Below are positions 5,101-11,733 of a stretch of DNA of 11,733 nt, one piece after another. Within the stretch, counting starts at the first letter, position 1, and every line of letters starts with the position of its first letter. The stretch is from Candidatus Woesearchaeota archaeon CG07_land_8_20_14_0_80_44_23 (GTDB lineage: Archaea > Nanobdellota > Nanobdellia > Woesearchaeales > 0-14-0-80-44-23), in NCBI GenBank assembly GCA_002779235.1, contig PEXD01000008.1, positions 1 through 11,733 of the forward strand, in the 5' to 3' direction. The notes beneath the pieces were generated by a model that saw only the letters and a program-made list of their open reading frames with translations, searched no databases and had not been told where the DNA came from. The position numbers were made by a program, and so were the translations under genes.

Positions 5101-5590
5101 GCCTGAACTGCAACTGCCTGAAGAAAGAAAAAAACTCATTGAAGCGCTCGGCAGCCTGATTTCCTATGCAGAGTCGAGGGGAATCTCAAAAAATGAGATA
5201 TTCAGCATTTCCCAGAAAACCTGCCTGGTGCCTGCCAGGGCATTCAGGAAACTGCCCGGGCTTGAGGCAGTGGTGAAGTATCTCAGGGAAAACTGCGGGC
5301 TTGAAAACACTGATATTGCAATTTTGCTCTCAAGGTCCGGAAAGACAGTATGGGCTTCTTATGAGAGGGCAAAAAAGGCAATGCCAGAGAAAATTTCAGA
5401 GTCCTCAGAATTTCTCATTCCTGCAGAAGAGTTCGGCAACAGGCATCTGAGCATACTGGAGAATGCGGTTTCCTACCTGAAAAATCAGGGGCTGAGGAAC
5501 AGCAGGATTGCGGAGATTCTTGGAAAAGATTACAGGACTGTCTGGACAATAGCGTCGAGGGCAGAGAAGAAAAATGCAAGAAAAAATTGA
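5099..5590 (+). CDS. Regulator with two repeated HTH-like domains
   Basis: The 163-residue protein has an internal duplication. Residues 43-93 (LVPARAF ... YLRENCGLENTDIAILLSR ... KTVWASYERAKK) align with 106-158 (LIPAEEF ... YLKNQGLRNSRIAEILGK ... RTVWTIASRAEKK). Each contains an HTH of the sigma-region-4/homeodomain-like kind, with the recognition helix around (K/R)TVW. The N-terminal 40 residues look like a further helical segment (ISKNEIFSISQ). It is a probable sequence-specific DNA-binding protein; no enzyme motif is seen. The stop codon overlaps the start of the exported protein at 5574 by 17 bases, so the two are cotranscribed and probably coupled. An inverted repeat in its promoter suggests self-control. 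Exact family not identified. Confidence 0.8.
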   Translation: MPELQLPEERKKLIEALGSLISYAESRGISKNEIFSISQKTCLVPARAFRKLPGLEAVVKYLRENCGLENTDIAILLSRSGKTVWASYERAKKAMPEKISESSEFLIPAEEFGNRHLSILENAVSYLKNQGLRNSRIAEILGKDYRTVWTIASRAEKKNARKN

Positions 5591-6311
5591 AAAATGGATA
5601 TGGAATGCGCTGGCATTTATTATAGCTATTATAGCCATGGCTCTGCTCCCAGCAGCAGCCCTTGCAGCACCTTCAGGACCGCAGATAATCTTCAACTCAA
5701 CTGACTACGGGCCCTCTGGCTCGAATACCCTGATAAACACCTCGGGCGGCACCATAAGCACAATAAACCTCTATGGGCTCACGCAGAATCCCCACTGGAA
5801 GGCGTATGTGGGAAATGTTTCTGGAAAACTGGCTCTCCAGGATTCCAGCAACTATTCAATATATGACTGGACTGTCACAACTGTCTCAGGAGAGGCATAT
5901 GCCTCAAGATTTAACACCATAAGCTGGACCAAGATTGCATGCGCAAACGCAACAAACATATCAGCAGAAGAAACAGCCCTGAACATCACAGCATCAAGCG
6001 ATGACAGCATCTCAAAGACATTTTCCTCAAAGACGCACCGCAGCTTCTACGTCGGAAATGTGCTCATAGCAAACAGCACCTGCTTCTCAACAGCAACCTT
6101 TGTCAACAATGCCAGCCAGGCGATGAATGAAAGCATGAAGTTCCAGGAGGTGCTGCTCACAGACACAAGCAGCCTTGTCTATGTCTCGCTCCTGGAAAAT
6201 AAGAGCTCAGGCTACAACACCCAAAAGTTCGACTTCCAGATGATAGTTCCTGACTACGGCATACAGCAGGGCAGCAATGTGCCCTATTACCTGTATCTTG
6301 AGCTGATTTAG
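5574..6311 (+). CDS. Exported sequon-rich surface protein, paralog A
   Basis: Residues 12-32 are a hydrophobic signal (ALAFIIAIIAMALLPAAALAA) with an A-A-L-A-A cleavage-like end. The mature part has many N-x-S/T sequons (NYS, NVS, NAT, NIS, NIT), fitting N-glycosylation. It shares with the protein at 7171 the blocks W-x-A-Y-V-G-N-V-S-G, Y-x-W, G-E-x-Y-A-x-R, 'ACANATNI' plus 'ETALNI', F-Y-V-G, an F-x-E-x-L-L-x-D block, D-F-Q-x-M-V-P-(D/E)-x-G and a C-terminal P-x-x-Y-x-x-Y-x-E-L. Two cysteines (A-C-A and T-C-F) are also shared, probably a disulfide. I do not know a characterised function; it is likely a beta-sheet protein of the cell surface. It has no C-terminal anchor. Translation probably couples to the regulator that overlaps it. 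Confidence 0.8.
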   Translation: MQEKIEKWIWNALAFIIAIIAMALLPAAALAAPSGPQIIFNSTDYGPSGSNTLINTSGGTISTINLYGLTQNPHWKAYVGNVSGKLALQDSSNYSIYDWTVTTVSGEAYASRFNTISWTKIACANATNISAEETALNITASSDDSISKTFSSKTHRSFYVGNVLIANSTCFSTATFVNNASQAMNESMKFQEVLLTDTSSLVYVSLLENKSSGYNTQKFDFQMIVPDYGIQQGSNVPYYLYLELI

Positions 6312-6405
6312 TCAGTTTCTGCCTTGCTTTTCCCGCCGTAAAAGTTACTATTTAATTTCTTACTTAAGTAAATAAACTAATTCTGTTAAGAAAATAAACG
6401 AAACA

Positions 6406-6455
6406 TTTAAATAGAAGTATACCCTAATATACAAAAAAGGTATAAAAGTATACTT
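6406..6455 (+). promoter_or_regulatory. TATA box followed by spaced AAGTATAC inverted repeat
   Basis: TTTAAATA at 6406-6413 is followed by AAGTATAC (6415-6422) and its perfect inverted copy GTATACTT (6448-6455). The arms straddle the predicted transcript start near 6436, which suits a repressor site. The leader to the ATG at 6530 would be about 95 bases; another TATA-like stretch lies near 6471-6480. Confidence 0.5.
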
Positions 6456-6529
6456 GAATTTGATTTAGTATTTTATGTATATTAAGAGAGAATTGTCATA
6501 AAAAGGTAAAAGTTCGCAAGGCACGCAAT

Positions 6530-7081
6530 ATGGAGATAGAGCCCCTCATCAGCGGTTCCAAGTGGAGCATGATACATCTGCTCTCAGAAAAGAGCCGCTC
6601 GCCCACAGAGCTGGCTGAAAAGACAGGGACAAGCATTGCGAACATCAGCCAGCAGCTGCGCCTGCTTGAGGTAGCGGGAATTGTGAAAAAGGAAAGGTGC
6701 GGCTCGAGGGAGAAGGGCAAGCCCCACATGCTATTCTCGCTGAATGGAGATACAGCATATATTGCAGCAATCTGCAGCGGCTTCAGCGAGAAAAAGATGA
6801 TTCCGGCAGATGCGCACCACCAGGCAGTGCTCAGAATCTGGATGCTCACCAGCCCTGAAATGCACTTGAGTTTGGAGAGGTTTTACCTTGAGGCAGAGAA
6901 AATCCTGGGCGTCTCCTCAATAGCAGCAAACCCTGACTCAAAAAAAATCATGGTCATAGCAAAGGACAAGGACTCGGAAAAAAAGGTCTCCGAAATAAAA
7001 ACTGATTTGGAGGTGACGGTGGCAGGAGAGAAGCAGGCAGGCAGGATGCCTGCGGGATATGCCTGCATATACAGCAGATGA
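6530..7081 (+). CDS. ArsR-like winged-HTH transcription regulator with extra C-terminal domain
   Basis: Residues 1-70 are a clear winged HTH: 'MIHLLSEKSRSPTELAEKTG' then 'TSIANISQQLRLLEVAGIVK' with the recognition helix NISQQLRLLE, and a wing (RCGSREKGKPHMLFSL). This is the ArsR/TrmB-like arrangement. Residues 71-130 are helical (AAICSGFSEKKM ... AVLRIWMLTSPE). Residues 130-183 look like a small alpha/beta domain (VSSIAANPDSKKIMVIAKDK ... EVTVAGEKQ), perhaps a sensor or a relic nucleotidyltransferase fold; I cannot name it. It precedes the exported protein at 7171 by about 90 bases on the same strand, repeating the regulator-then-surface-protein order at 5099-6311. The spaced AAGTATAC repeat upstream is the likely site of self-control. 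Confidence 0.8.
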   Translation: MEIEPLISGSKWSMIHLLSEKSRSPTELAEKTGTSIANISQQLRLLEVAGIVKKERCGSREKGKPHMLFSLNGDTAYIAAICSGFSEKKMIPADAHHQAVLRIWMLTSPEMHLSLERFYLEAEKILGVSSIAANPDSKKIMVIAKDKDSEKKVSEIKTDLEVTVAGEKQAGRMPAGYACIYSR

Positions 7082-7156
7082 AAGCACATCTTATGTTTTA
7101 TTTTTCAATTTTTGAATAACGGGCAAAGGTCCGGCGAGCAAACAAAAAAACAAGCA

Positions 7157-7164
7157 AGGAGGTG
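7157..7164 (+). promoter_or_regulatory. Strong Shine-Dalgarno deciding a TTG start
   Basis: AGGAGGTG is a full archaeal Shine-Dalgarno. It contains an in-frame GTG (7162), which therefore cannot be the start; the TTG at 7171 follows with 6 bases spacing. Confidence 0.7.
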
Positions 7165-7170
7165 TTAATT

Positions 7171-7881
7171 TTGAAAAAGGTATTTTTTGCAGTAATGCTC
7201 CTTTTGATAGTGACTTTGGGAGCGGCAGTTGCGCTGGCAGAGCCGATAGGCCCGGATACCATTAACGCAACAGCAAAAGGCAGGCGCGCGGACACACCAC
7301 CTCAAAATGTGTCAGCACTTGCCGGAAATGTCACAGAGCTCTCAATAAGCGCAACAGCAGTTACAGATGTGTGGCAGGGCTACTTCGGAAACATCAGCGG
7401 CACAATAGTGCTTGACGACGCCAACAACAAGAGCATGTATGCATGGCAGGATTTCTCACCTTTAGGAGAGGTCTATGCTGTGAGAACCTCAAACTCAGTC
7501 AGCTGGGCAGGAATAGCATGCGCAAATATTACAAACATAGAAGCAGATGAGACAGCGCTCAACATAGGTGCTACAGAAAAGGACGGAATCAATGAGACAT
7601 TCAATGCAACATCCAGCGCTGACTTTTATGTAGGAACAAAGCACATAACAGGATGCTCATACAGCCAGTTCCTCTATGAGAATGATGCACCAGCATCACA
7701 GAACAATTTTGAGGAGCTTTTGCTGAACGACGGAACTTATATGCTGTATACAGCAATTATCAACCAGGACAAGACAGGATACGACAATGCAGCCCACGAT
7801 TTCCAGCTGATGGTTCCTGAGGACGGGCACAGCGGAGACACAAACCCAACGCTCTATTATTTCTATGTGGAGCTGAACTAA
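7171..7881 (+). CDS. Exported sequon-rich surface protein, paralog B
   Basis: From a TTG start the product begins (M)KKVFFAVMLLLIVTLGAAVA-LAEP, a textbook signal peptide cleaved near residue 23. The mature protein matches the protein at 5574 over its whole length: W-Q-G-Y-F-G-N-I-S-G, S-M-Y-A-W, G-E-V-Y-A-V-R, 'IACANITNIEADETALNI', F-Y-V-G, F-E-E-L-L-L-N-D, D-F-Q-L-M-V-P-E-D-G, Y-Y-F-Y-V-E-L. Cysteines in A-C-A and G-C-S are in matching places. It is one residue class of a secreted family of unknown function, probably glycosylated. It lies downstream of its own regulator gene and ends in a T-rich terminator. Similarity to 5574 is clear but well diverged, so the duplication is old or the copies were gained separately. 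Confidence 0.85.
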   Translation: MKKVFFAVMLLLIVTLGAAVALAEPIGPDTINATAKGRRADTPPQNVSALAGNVTELSISATAVTDVWQGYFGNISGTIVLDDANNKSMYAWQDFSPLGEVYAVRTSNSVSWAGIACANITNIEADETALNIGATEKDGINETFNATSSADFYVGTKHITGCSYSQFLYENDAPASQNNFEELLLNDGTYMLYTAIINQDKTGYDNAAHDFQLMVPEDGHSGDTNPTLYYFYVELN

Positions 7882-7882
7882 G

Positions 7883-7987
7883 AAATTTTTTTATAAATTT
7901 TTATTAATTTATTTTTAATTTATTTTTCTACATCCTTTTTTCACAATTTTTATAAAGCATTAAGGCATATAGGCAGCAAAAGAGGTG
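7883..7987 (+). promoter_or_regulatory. T-rich terminator, then TATA box and Shine-Dalgarno of the protease gene
   Basis: Runs of T follow the stop codon (7886-7937), the usual archaeal terminator. TTTTTATAAAG at about 7947-7957 is a TATA box and GAGGTG at 7982-7987 a Shine-Dalgarno before the ATG at 7992. Confidence 0.55.
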
Positions 7988-7991
7988 TTTG

Positions 7992-9110
7992 ATGCAGGCA
8001 ATTTTACTTTTAAATTCTGTTTCATTTCTGGCGCTCGCAGCGCTCTGCTGGGTCCTTTCCAACAGAAGTTTCAGGAACAGGAATATGCATTTTGCCTGGG
8101 CAATACTTTCTACCTCATTTTTTTATCTGGCATCAGCTGTGCTGAATGCAATCTGGGCATTCAACCTGGCAAGCCCCTCGCCTCTTGAGTCAATAATGGC
8201 CGGCTCTGCATTTGTGATGCCTGTTGCCGCGCTTCTCTCATTTGCGCTTTACAGGATAACCTCTGACAGGAAAATCCTTGTCTTCTTCTCAATATTTGCC
8301 CTCTGCCTGTTCGGCTTCGGCATGAAACCCGAAAATTTCCTTTTCATCATTATTTTTGTCTCATTCCTGCTCCTGCTGCTTATAGGGGTGAATGCAGCTA
8401 TTTCAAAAAGTGCAATAGCCCATGCAAGCATCTTCATAGCTGCCTACGGAGCCACAGGCGCTGCATTCACATTCCTCTCAACCCGCATGAACCTTTCTCC
8501 CATATGGTTCATCCCAAACCTCGGAATGGCAATGGCCTATTACCTTATGATTGGGCAGTGCTGCCGGCTCAATGAATCAGAGGACAAGAAACCTCATTCT
8601 GAGAGTGTATTTGCCACATGCACACGCTATCTCATTTTTGTAATCACCCTTCTCGCATTCCTTTTCCTGAGCACAATAGCAATACATGAGATAGGGCACG
8701 GCGCTGCAGGAGCACTGTTAGGGTGCGAGACTGAGTCAGTGATTTTCAACTCACAACTTCCGCAGAATCCTTTTACACAGGTGAACTGCGCAAATGCATC
8801 AAGCTATCTTGTGGTAGACATTTCCGGAGTGATGCTTCCTTTAGTGTTCGGGCTGTTTCTTCTTTTCTTAGGCAGGGGATTCATCAGGAGCATCGGGCTT
8901 GAAATAATATCCATAGGAATTTTCCTGTCATACGGCGACTTGAGTATGCTGAATGTGCCGCTTTCCTACATAATACTTGCATACATCTTCGCCGGATTCT
9001 TCATGGCAATCGCGATATTGCGCATAGGAAAATCGTACCTGGGGCGTGGCGAGAAGCGCGAGAAGCAAACCAAACCAGAAAGCAAGCCAAAGGCAGGGCA
9101 AAAGATTTAA
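7992..9110 (+). CDS. Polytopic membrane protein with HEIGH zinc-protease motif (M50-like)
   Basis: The 372-residue protein has about six or seven membrane helices in the first 190 residues, then a charged loop (LNESEDKKPHSES), and four more helices. At residues 232-236, within a helix, lies HEIGH, an HExxH zinc-binding motif in the context 'STIAIHEIGHGAAGALLGCE', typical of site-2 (M50) intramembrane proteases. A later 'LSYGDLSML' with D316 may give the third ligand. Length and N-terminal membrane region are unusual for a plain M50 peptidase, so it may be a fusion or a family of its own. The C-terminus is a basic cytosolic tail. The in-frame TTG at 7989 is rejected in favour of the ATG at 7992 after GAGGTG. 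It sits amid surface-protein genes and might cut a regulator or membrane-anchored protein there. Confidence 0.75.
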   Translation: MQAILLLNSVSFLALAALCWVLSNRSFRNRNMHFAWAILSTSFFYLASAVLNAIWAFNLASPSPLESIMAGSAFVMPVAALLSFALYRITSDRKILVFFSIFALCLFGFGMKPENFLFIIIFVSFLLLLLIGVNAAISKSAIAHASIFIAAYGATGAAFTFLSTRMNLSPIWFIPNLGMAMAYYLMIGQCCRLNESEDKKPHSESVFATCTRYLIFVITLLAFLFLSTIAIHEIGHGAAGALLGCETESVIFNSQLPQNPFTQVNCANASSYLVVDISGVMLPLVFGLFLLFLGRGFIRSIGLEIISIGIFLSYGDLSMLNVPLSYIILAYIFAGFFMAIAILRIGKSYLGRGEKREKQTKPESKPKAGQKI

Positions 9111-9151
9111 AAGAAAGCCCTCTTTATTTCTTTTATAACAATTTAATAATT

Positions 9152-9158
9152 AGGGGTG
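9152..9158 (+). promoter_or_regulatory. Shine-Dalgarno of the S-layer-like gene
   Basis: GGGGTGG lies 8 bases before the ATG at 9167. A TATA-like TTTTATAA at 9131-9138 would start transcription close to it, so readthrough from the protease gene may supply the leader. Confidence 0.5.
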
Positions 9159-9166
9159 GAATTTCA

Positions 9167-10879
9167 ATGCGAAGAGAGAATGTCATATTAGCGCTGATAG
9201 TTTTTGCAATAATGCTTTCGGGAAGCGCCCTTGCGCTGACTCCTAATTATGTTATTGCAAACTCCGAGGACTGGAGGGATGTCTATTCCACAGTTATTTA
9301 TGCAAACCTGATAAAGGCAGACAACGGCTTTCTCACAAGCAGCAAGGCAGGCACCCTGCTCCTTAACACAATAGATGCCAAAAACAAGAACATACAGATA
9401 ATAAGCTCTTCAAAGGTGCCCTACATTGTCGGCTATAAAACCATAGTGGCGGCAAGGGGCTTCAATACAGAGGAGCTCACATTCTCAGACGTGAATCTGG
9501 AGCTTGCAAAGCAGCTCTCTTCAATAACCAAATTCATCATAATAGATGACTCATACGGCTACAATGCAATATCAGTTGCGCCCTATGCAGTGCTGGACAA
9601 CTGGTACGTGCTCTTTGCAAACAGCAAGAATATTGGAAAGATAGATGCATTCCTTTCCTCAAGAAAGGTTGACAAGATAATAATATACGGCAACGTCAAC
9701 CGGGCGGTAATCTCAACCCTGCAGAGATACAATCCTGAAATCATAAACAAGGAGGGGGACAGGTTTGAGAACAACATTGAGATGGTTAAGAAATACAGGG
9801 CAATCTCCAGCGCGCAGCAGGTAATTTTCACAAACGGCGAGTTCATAGAGAAGGAGATAATGAGCGGCGCAGAGCCAGTGATATTCATCGGCTCCAACAA
9901 CGTCCCACAGACAGTCAGGGAATACATCAAGGGAAGCGGAATAAGCGTGGCTGTGCTCATTGGGAATGAGCTTGTGGGAAGCGCAACAACCATAAGGAGG
10001 GAGCTCGGGCTGAGCGTGTTCGTGAAGTTTGCCCAGGGCGCAAGGAATCCCCAGGGCGCAATCTCGCAGGTTGAGGGGCTGGACCTCTTCTACCTTCCAA
10101 AATACAGCCTCAACATAGAGATATTCCAGATAACCTACAACCAAGCGACGCAGCAGCTTGAGGTGACATACACCAACACAGAGAACCAGGCGGCATACAT
10201 CAAGGGCACAATAAGCGTCACCGACAGCTCGGGGAACAGCATAACAGTTGGAGACACAGACGCTGTTTTCATAGACGGAAATTCAAAGAAGACAATTGTA
10301 TACAGCATTAATGAAAGATTGCAGGGGAACATAACAGCAAAGGTATACACCCTTTATGGCGAGTCAAAGAATTCGCTTGAGAAGATTCTGCAGGCAACAG
10401 TGCAGATATCCACAATAGAGGTTATGGACAACTCGGCAATCAACATAACCGGGCTGGAATACAACAGCAGGCTGGGCGCATTTATTATTGAAGTGAAGAA
10501 TGTAGGGCAGGTGAAGGCATATGTCAGTTTAGAGCTGCCTGATGTGATAGTCAACGGCATACCGACTACCCTGGCGCTAAAGGATGTCGCATCCCTCCTG
10601 CCAGGCGAGACGAGAAAGCTTCAGGTGGATGTGCCCGGGAAGCTGACAGAGGGCGACATAGCAGACAACCCGCAGATAACAGTGAATGCATACTACGGAG
10701 AGAGGCAGGACAGCCTGGTCAAGTTCACCACCGCCACCTTCCCGATGAAGCAGGCGGGCTTTGACTATGTTTATTATGCAACTACATACGGCATAACTGC
10801 GGCGATAATCTTTGTCTTAATCCTGATAATCATAGCATTCTTCAGGAGAAGGAAGAAAAAAGAAGAGCAGTATTACTAG
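9167..10879 (+). CDS. S-layer-like surface protein with CWB2-like repeats and C-terminal anchor
   Basis: The 570-residue protein has a signal peptide (residues 1-23, ending S-G-S-A-L-A-L), an extracellular part, one C-terminal membrane helix (about 541-561) and a stop-transfer tail RRRKKKEEQYY. Residues 25-290 look like three cell-wall-binding-repeat-2 (CWB2) units: 'YVIANSEDWRDVYSTVIYAN' with 'VPYIVGYKTI'; 'FIIIDDSYGYNAISVAPYAV' with 'KIIIYGNVNRAVISTLQ' and 'GDRFENNIEMVKKY'; and 'VIFTNGEF' with 'PVIFIGSNNVPQTVREYI'. Residues 310-530 are two beta-sandwich-like domains. Codon use and length fit a highly expressed surface-layer or cell-envelope component. CWB2 domains are best known in Gram-positive walls but occur in archaeal surface proteins. 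Domain identity is from pattern memory, role inferred. Confidence 0.8.
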   Translation: MRRENVILALIVFAIMLSGSALALTPNYVIANSEDWRDVYSTVIYANLIKADNGFLTSSKAGTLLLNTIDAKNKNIQIISSSKVPYIVGYKTIVAARGFNTEELTFSDVNLELAKQLSSITKFIIIDDSYGYNAISVAPYAVLDNWYVLFANSKNIGKIDAFLSSRKVDKIIIYGNVNRAVISTLQRYNPEIINKEGDRFENNIEMVKKYRAISSAQQVIFTNGEFIEKEIMSGAEPVIFIGSNNVPQTVREYIKGSGISVAVLIGNELVGSATTIRRELGLSVFVKFAQGARNPQGAISQVEGLDLFYLPKYSLNIEIFQITYNQATQQLEVTYTNTENQAAYIKGTISVTDSSGNSITVGDTDAVFIDGNSKKTIVYSINERLQGNITAKVYTLYGESKNSLEKILQATVQISTIEVMDNSAINITGLEYNSRLGAFIIEVKNVGQVKAYVSLELPDVIVNGIPTTLALKDVASLLPGETRKLQVDVPGKLTEGDIADNPQITVNAYYGERQDSLVKFTTATFPMKQAGFDYVYYATTYGITAAIIFVLILIIIAFFRRRKKKEEQYY

Positions 10880-11128
10880 GCGCCCCTGATTTTTGATTTT
10901 TTGGCATTTTTGCATCTTCATTATTCTTCTTTTTGTTTTTTTTCCGCTATTGAATATTTTTATGGGAAATATTTATGTTATTTTAATAATTTAAAATATT
11001 TAAATAGTTTAATAATATAAATAACTTAAATAATAAGAGATACTGATATTCTTAATGATATTAAAAACTTTAATAAGTTTTATTATAAAAATATTTTAAT
11101 TACTTTAGTAATAAAAGAATAGAAAACT
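10880..11128 (+). other. A/T-rich intergenic region: T-run terminator and low-complexity DNA
   Basis: T runs at about 10889-10940 follow the S-layer-like gene and should terminate it. From 10955 to 11128 the DNA is almost only A and T, with scattered TTTAAATA-like boxes, a direct repeat TGATATT (11044, 11056), and a hairpin AAAACTT-TAAT-AAGTTTT (11064-11081). I see no gene here. Confidence 0.6.
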
Positions 11129-11139
11129 ATTTAAATTAA
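11129..11139 (+). promoter_or_regulatory. Probable TATA box of the RHH/surface-protein pair
   Basis: TATTTAAATTA predicts transcription from about 11160, giving a leader of about 93 bases to the ATG at 11253. That leader would begin just before the two-hairpin repeat. Confidence 0.45.
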
Positions 11140-11161
11140 CTTACCTATTAAAGTGAGCAAC

Positions 11162-11221
11162 GTAACAAAAATTCGCTTAGCAAATTTTTGGAACAAGAAA
11201 TGCAGAGCATTTCTTTGTAAC
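11162..11221. repeat. Two-hairpin copy of the modular repeat family
   Basis: GTAAC (11162-11166), then AAAAATTCGC-TTA-GCAAATTTTT (11167-11189, one mismatch), linker GGAAC (11190-11194), then AAGAAATGC-AGA-GCATTTCTT (11195-11215, perfect), and TGTAAC (11216-11221). Read in reverse, the 594-754 element has the same order: GTAACAAAAATTCGC hairpin, GGAAC linker, and an AAGAAAT..C hairpin ending in TTTCTTTGTAA. This copy lacks the middle hairpins and the GC-rich outer stem. It would lie in the 5' leader of the RHH gene. Confidence 0.75.
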
Positions 11222-11252
11222 TTCGGGATTTCCGAGGGGACGGCTGGAGAAA

Positions 11253-11408
11253 ATGAAAAAGATAAACCTGGATTTGGACGAGGGCCTTCACACAAAGGCG
11301 AAGGTCATCGCATTTTTGAAGAATATGACACTGAAAGGTTACCTGCAGAAGGCAATTGAGGATTCTGTGAAAAAGGACGGCTCGCTCATTTCCAAAATGA
11401 AACTGTAA
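11253..11408 (+). CDS. Small ribbon-helix-helix DNA-binding protein, 51 residues
   Basis: The product begins MKKINLDLDEGLHTKAKVIA and continues FLKNMTLKGYLQKAIEDSVK. This is the ribbon-helix-helix (CopG/Arc) pattern: a short beta strand with alternating residues (INLDLD), helix A (GLHTKAKVIAFLKN), a turn 'MTLKGY' and helix B. RHH proteins bind DNA as dimers and are common as antitoxins or small repressors; no toxin gene follows here. The C-terminal tail is charged and short. The next gene starts 2 bases after its stop codon, so they are an operon. Upstream GGAG (11246-11249) lies close to the start. A long leader containing two hairpins precedes it. The overlapping frame starting at 11153 crosses those hairpins and is not a gene. 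Confidence 0.8.
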   Translation: MKKINLDLDEGLHTKAKVIAFLKNMTLKGYLQKAIEDSVKKDGSLISKMKL

Positions 11409-11410
11409 AA

Positions 11411-11733
11411 ATGAAAAGAGTTCTGCCGGAGAGGATGGCGAAAATATTAATTGTCATAATTGCGCTGCTTGCATTCTCAGCTCCAGCTATAGCAGCGTCA
11501 ATAAATATAACTGCAAGCCAGAACCTTTCCCTCGGGCAGAATATCATATATTTCACGATACAATTGGATTCCAGGCTCAATGGGACTATCAACGTGACAG
11601 CAAGCCCAAACCTCCAGCTGCAGTCAGCGTTGATAAATGTGAATGAGCAGGACTTCTTATGCTCGAATGTGAGTGAGCAGAACTTCTTATGCTCGTGCCA
11701 GAAGAGTCAGGTGCTGAATGCAGTTTCGACAGG
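11411..11733 (+). CDS. Exported surface protein, N-terminal part (runs off window)
   Basis: The frame is open from the ATG at 11411 to the window end, 107 codons. Residues 9-29 are a signal peptide (MAKILIVIIALLAFSAPAIAA) with A-I-A-A cleavage-like end, after a basic start MKRVLPER. The mature part begins SINITASQNLSLGQNIIYF and is rich in sequons (NIT, NLS, NGT, NVT, NVS), looking like a beta-sandwich surface domain. A ten-residue duplication, NVNEQDFLCS then NVSEQNFLCS followed by CQKSQ, gives three cysteines close together. It follows the RHH gene after 2 bases and probably depends on its translation. Function unknown; the domain type cannot be decided from this part. Confidence 0.8.
   Translation, partial: MKRVLPERMAKILIVIIALLAFSAPAIAASINITASQNLSLGQNIIYFTIQLDSRLNGTINVTASPNLQLQSALINVNEQDFLCSNVSEQNFLCSCQKSQVLNAVST
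11636..11695 (+). repeat. Two tandem 30-bp units inside a coding region
   Basis: 11636-11665 and 11666-11695 differ at only two bases, one in each of two codons (N/S and D/N). The duplication is in frame and looks recent. Confidence 0.85.

Noticed and set aside
9583..10144. Long reverse-strand ORFs inside the S-layer-like gene
   Set aside because: They are shadows of a strong coding frame with signal peptide and anchor and have no promoter or ribosome site.
11153..11359. 68-residue ORF on the plus strand
   Set aside because: It crosses the two-hairpin repeat and overlaps the clear RHH gene in another frame.
11253..11733. RHH antitoxin with a toxin downstream
   Set aside because: The following gene encodes a signal peptide and a sequon-rich exported domain, not a recognisable toxin.

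Overview
The window looks like a chromosomal piece of an archaeon, most probably a small-genome DPANN-type lineage (Woesearchaeota/Pacearchaeota-like). That placement is inferred, not shown by a marker gene. Support for Archaea: A/T-rich TATA boxes (TTTAAATA, TTTTTATA) about 28-32 bases upstream of start codons and apparently leaderless genes; GGTG/GGAGGTG Shine-Dalgarno sites elsewhere; a tRNA-Trp interrupted after position 37; an archaeal-type DUF192 protein; a fused HTH-nucleotidyltransferase next to a HEPN protein; and many secreted, sequon-rich proteins with one membrane anchor. No 16S or ribosomal protein gene is present.

Layout. 1-417 (-): start of an exported Ig-like protein that runs off the window. 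418-794: A/T-rich spacer with that gene's promoter, a multi-hairpin repeat closed by a 12-bp stem (594-754) and one more hairpin (761-787). 795-914: intron-containing tRNA-Trp(CCA), followed by roughly 70-bp degenerate repeats that recopy its 3' end. 1058-1396 (-) DUF192 and 1477-1818 (+) an unknown protein diverge from one palindromic TATA box. 1909-2295 (-): a coiled-coil plus HTH DNA-binding protein. 2296-2648: a gene-free control region holding an 11-bp-phased TGAGACA array and two copies of a G-string repeat resembling an archaeal origin recognition box. 2649-3727 (+): a coupled HTH-NTase/HEPN pair, probably a toxin-antitoxin module of the MNT/HEPN class, with an operator-like inverted repeat between TATA box and start. 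3749-4933 (-): a cysteine-rich anchored surface protein.

5099-10879 (+) is a surface-protein region: a duplicated-HTH regulator overlapping an exported protein (5574), an ArsR-like regulator followed by a paralog of that exported protein (7171), a polytopic protein with an HEIGH metalloprotease motif, and a 570-residue S-layer-like protein with CWB2-like repeats and a C-terminal anchor. After an A/T-rich gap (10880-11252) carrying a two-hairpin relative of the first repeat, a 51-residue ribbon-helix-helix protein is followed after 2 bases by another exported protein, cut by the window end.

How the genes may work together: three times a small DNA-binding protein directly precedes an exported protein, and most regulators have an inverted repeat in their own promoter. 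This suggests separately switched cell-surface modules, with the membrane protease possibly acting in the same process. The strongest unexplained signals are the phased array with the origin-like repeats, the modular hairpin family, and the repeated tRNA 3' end.
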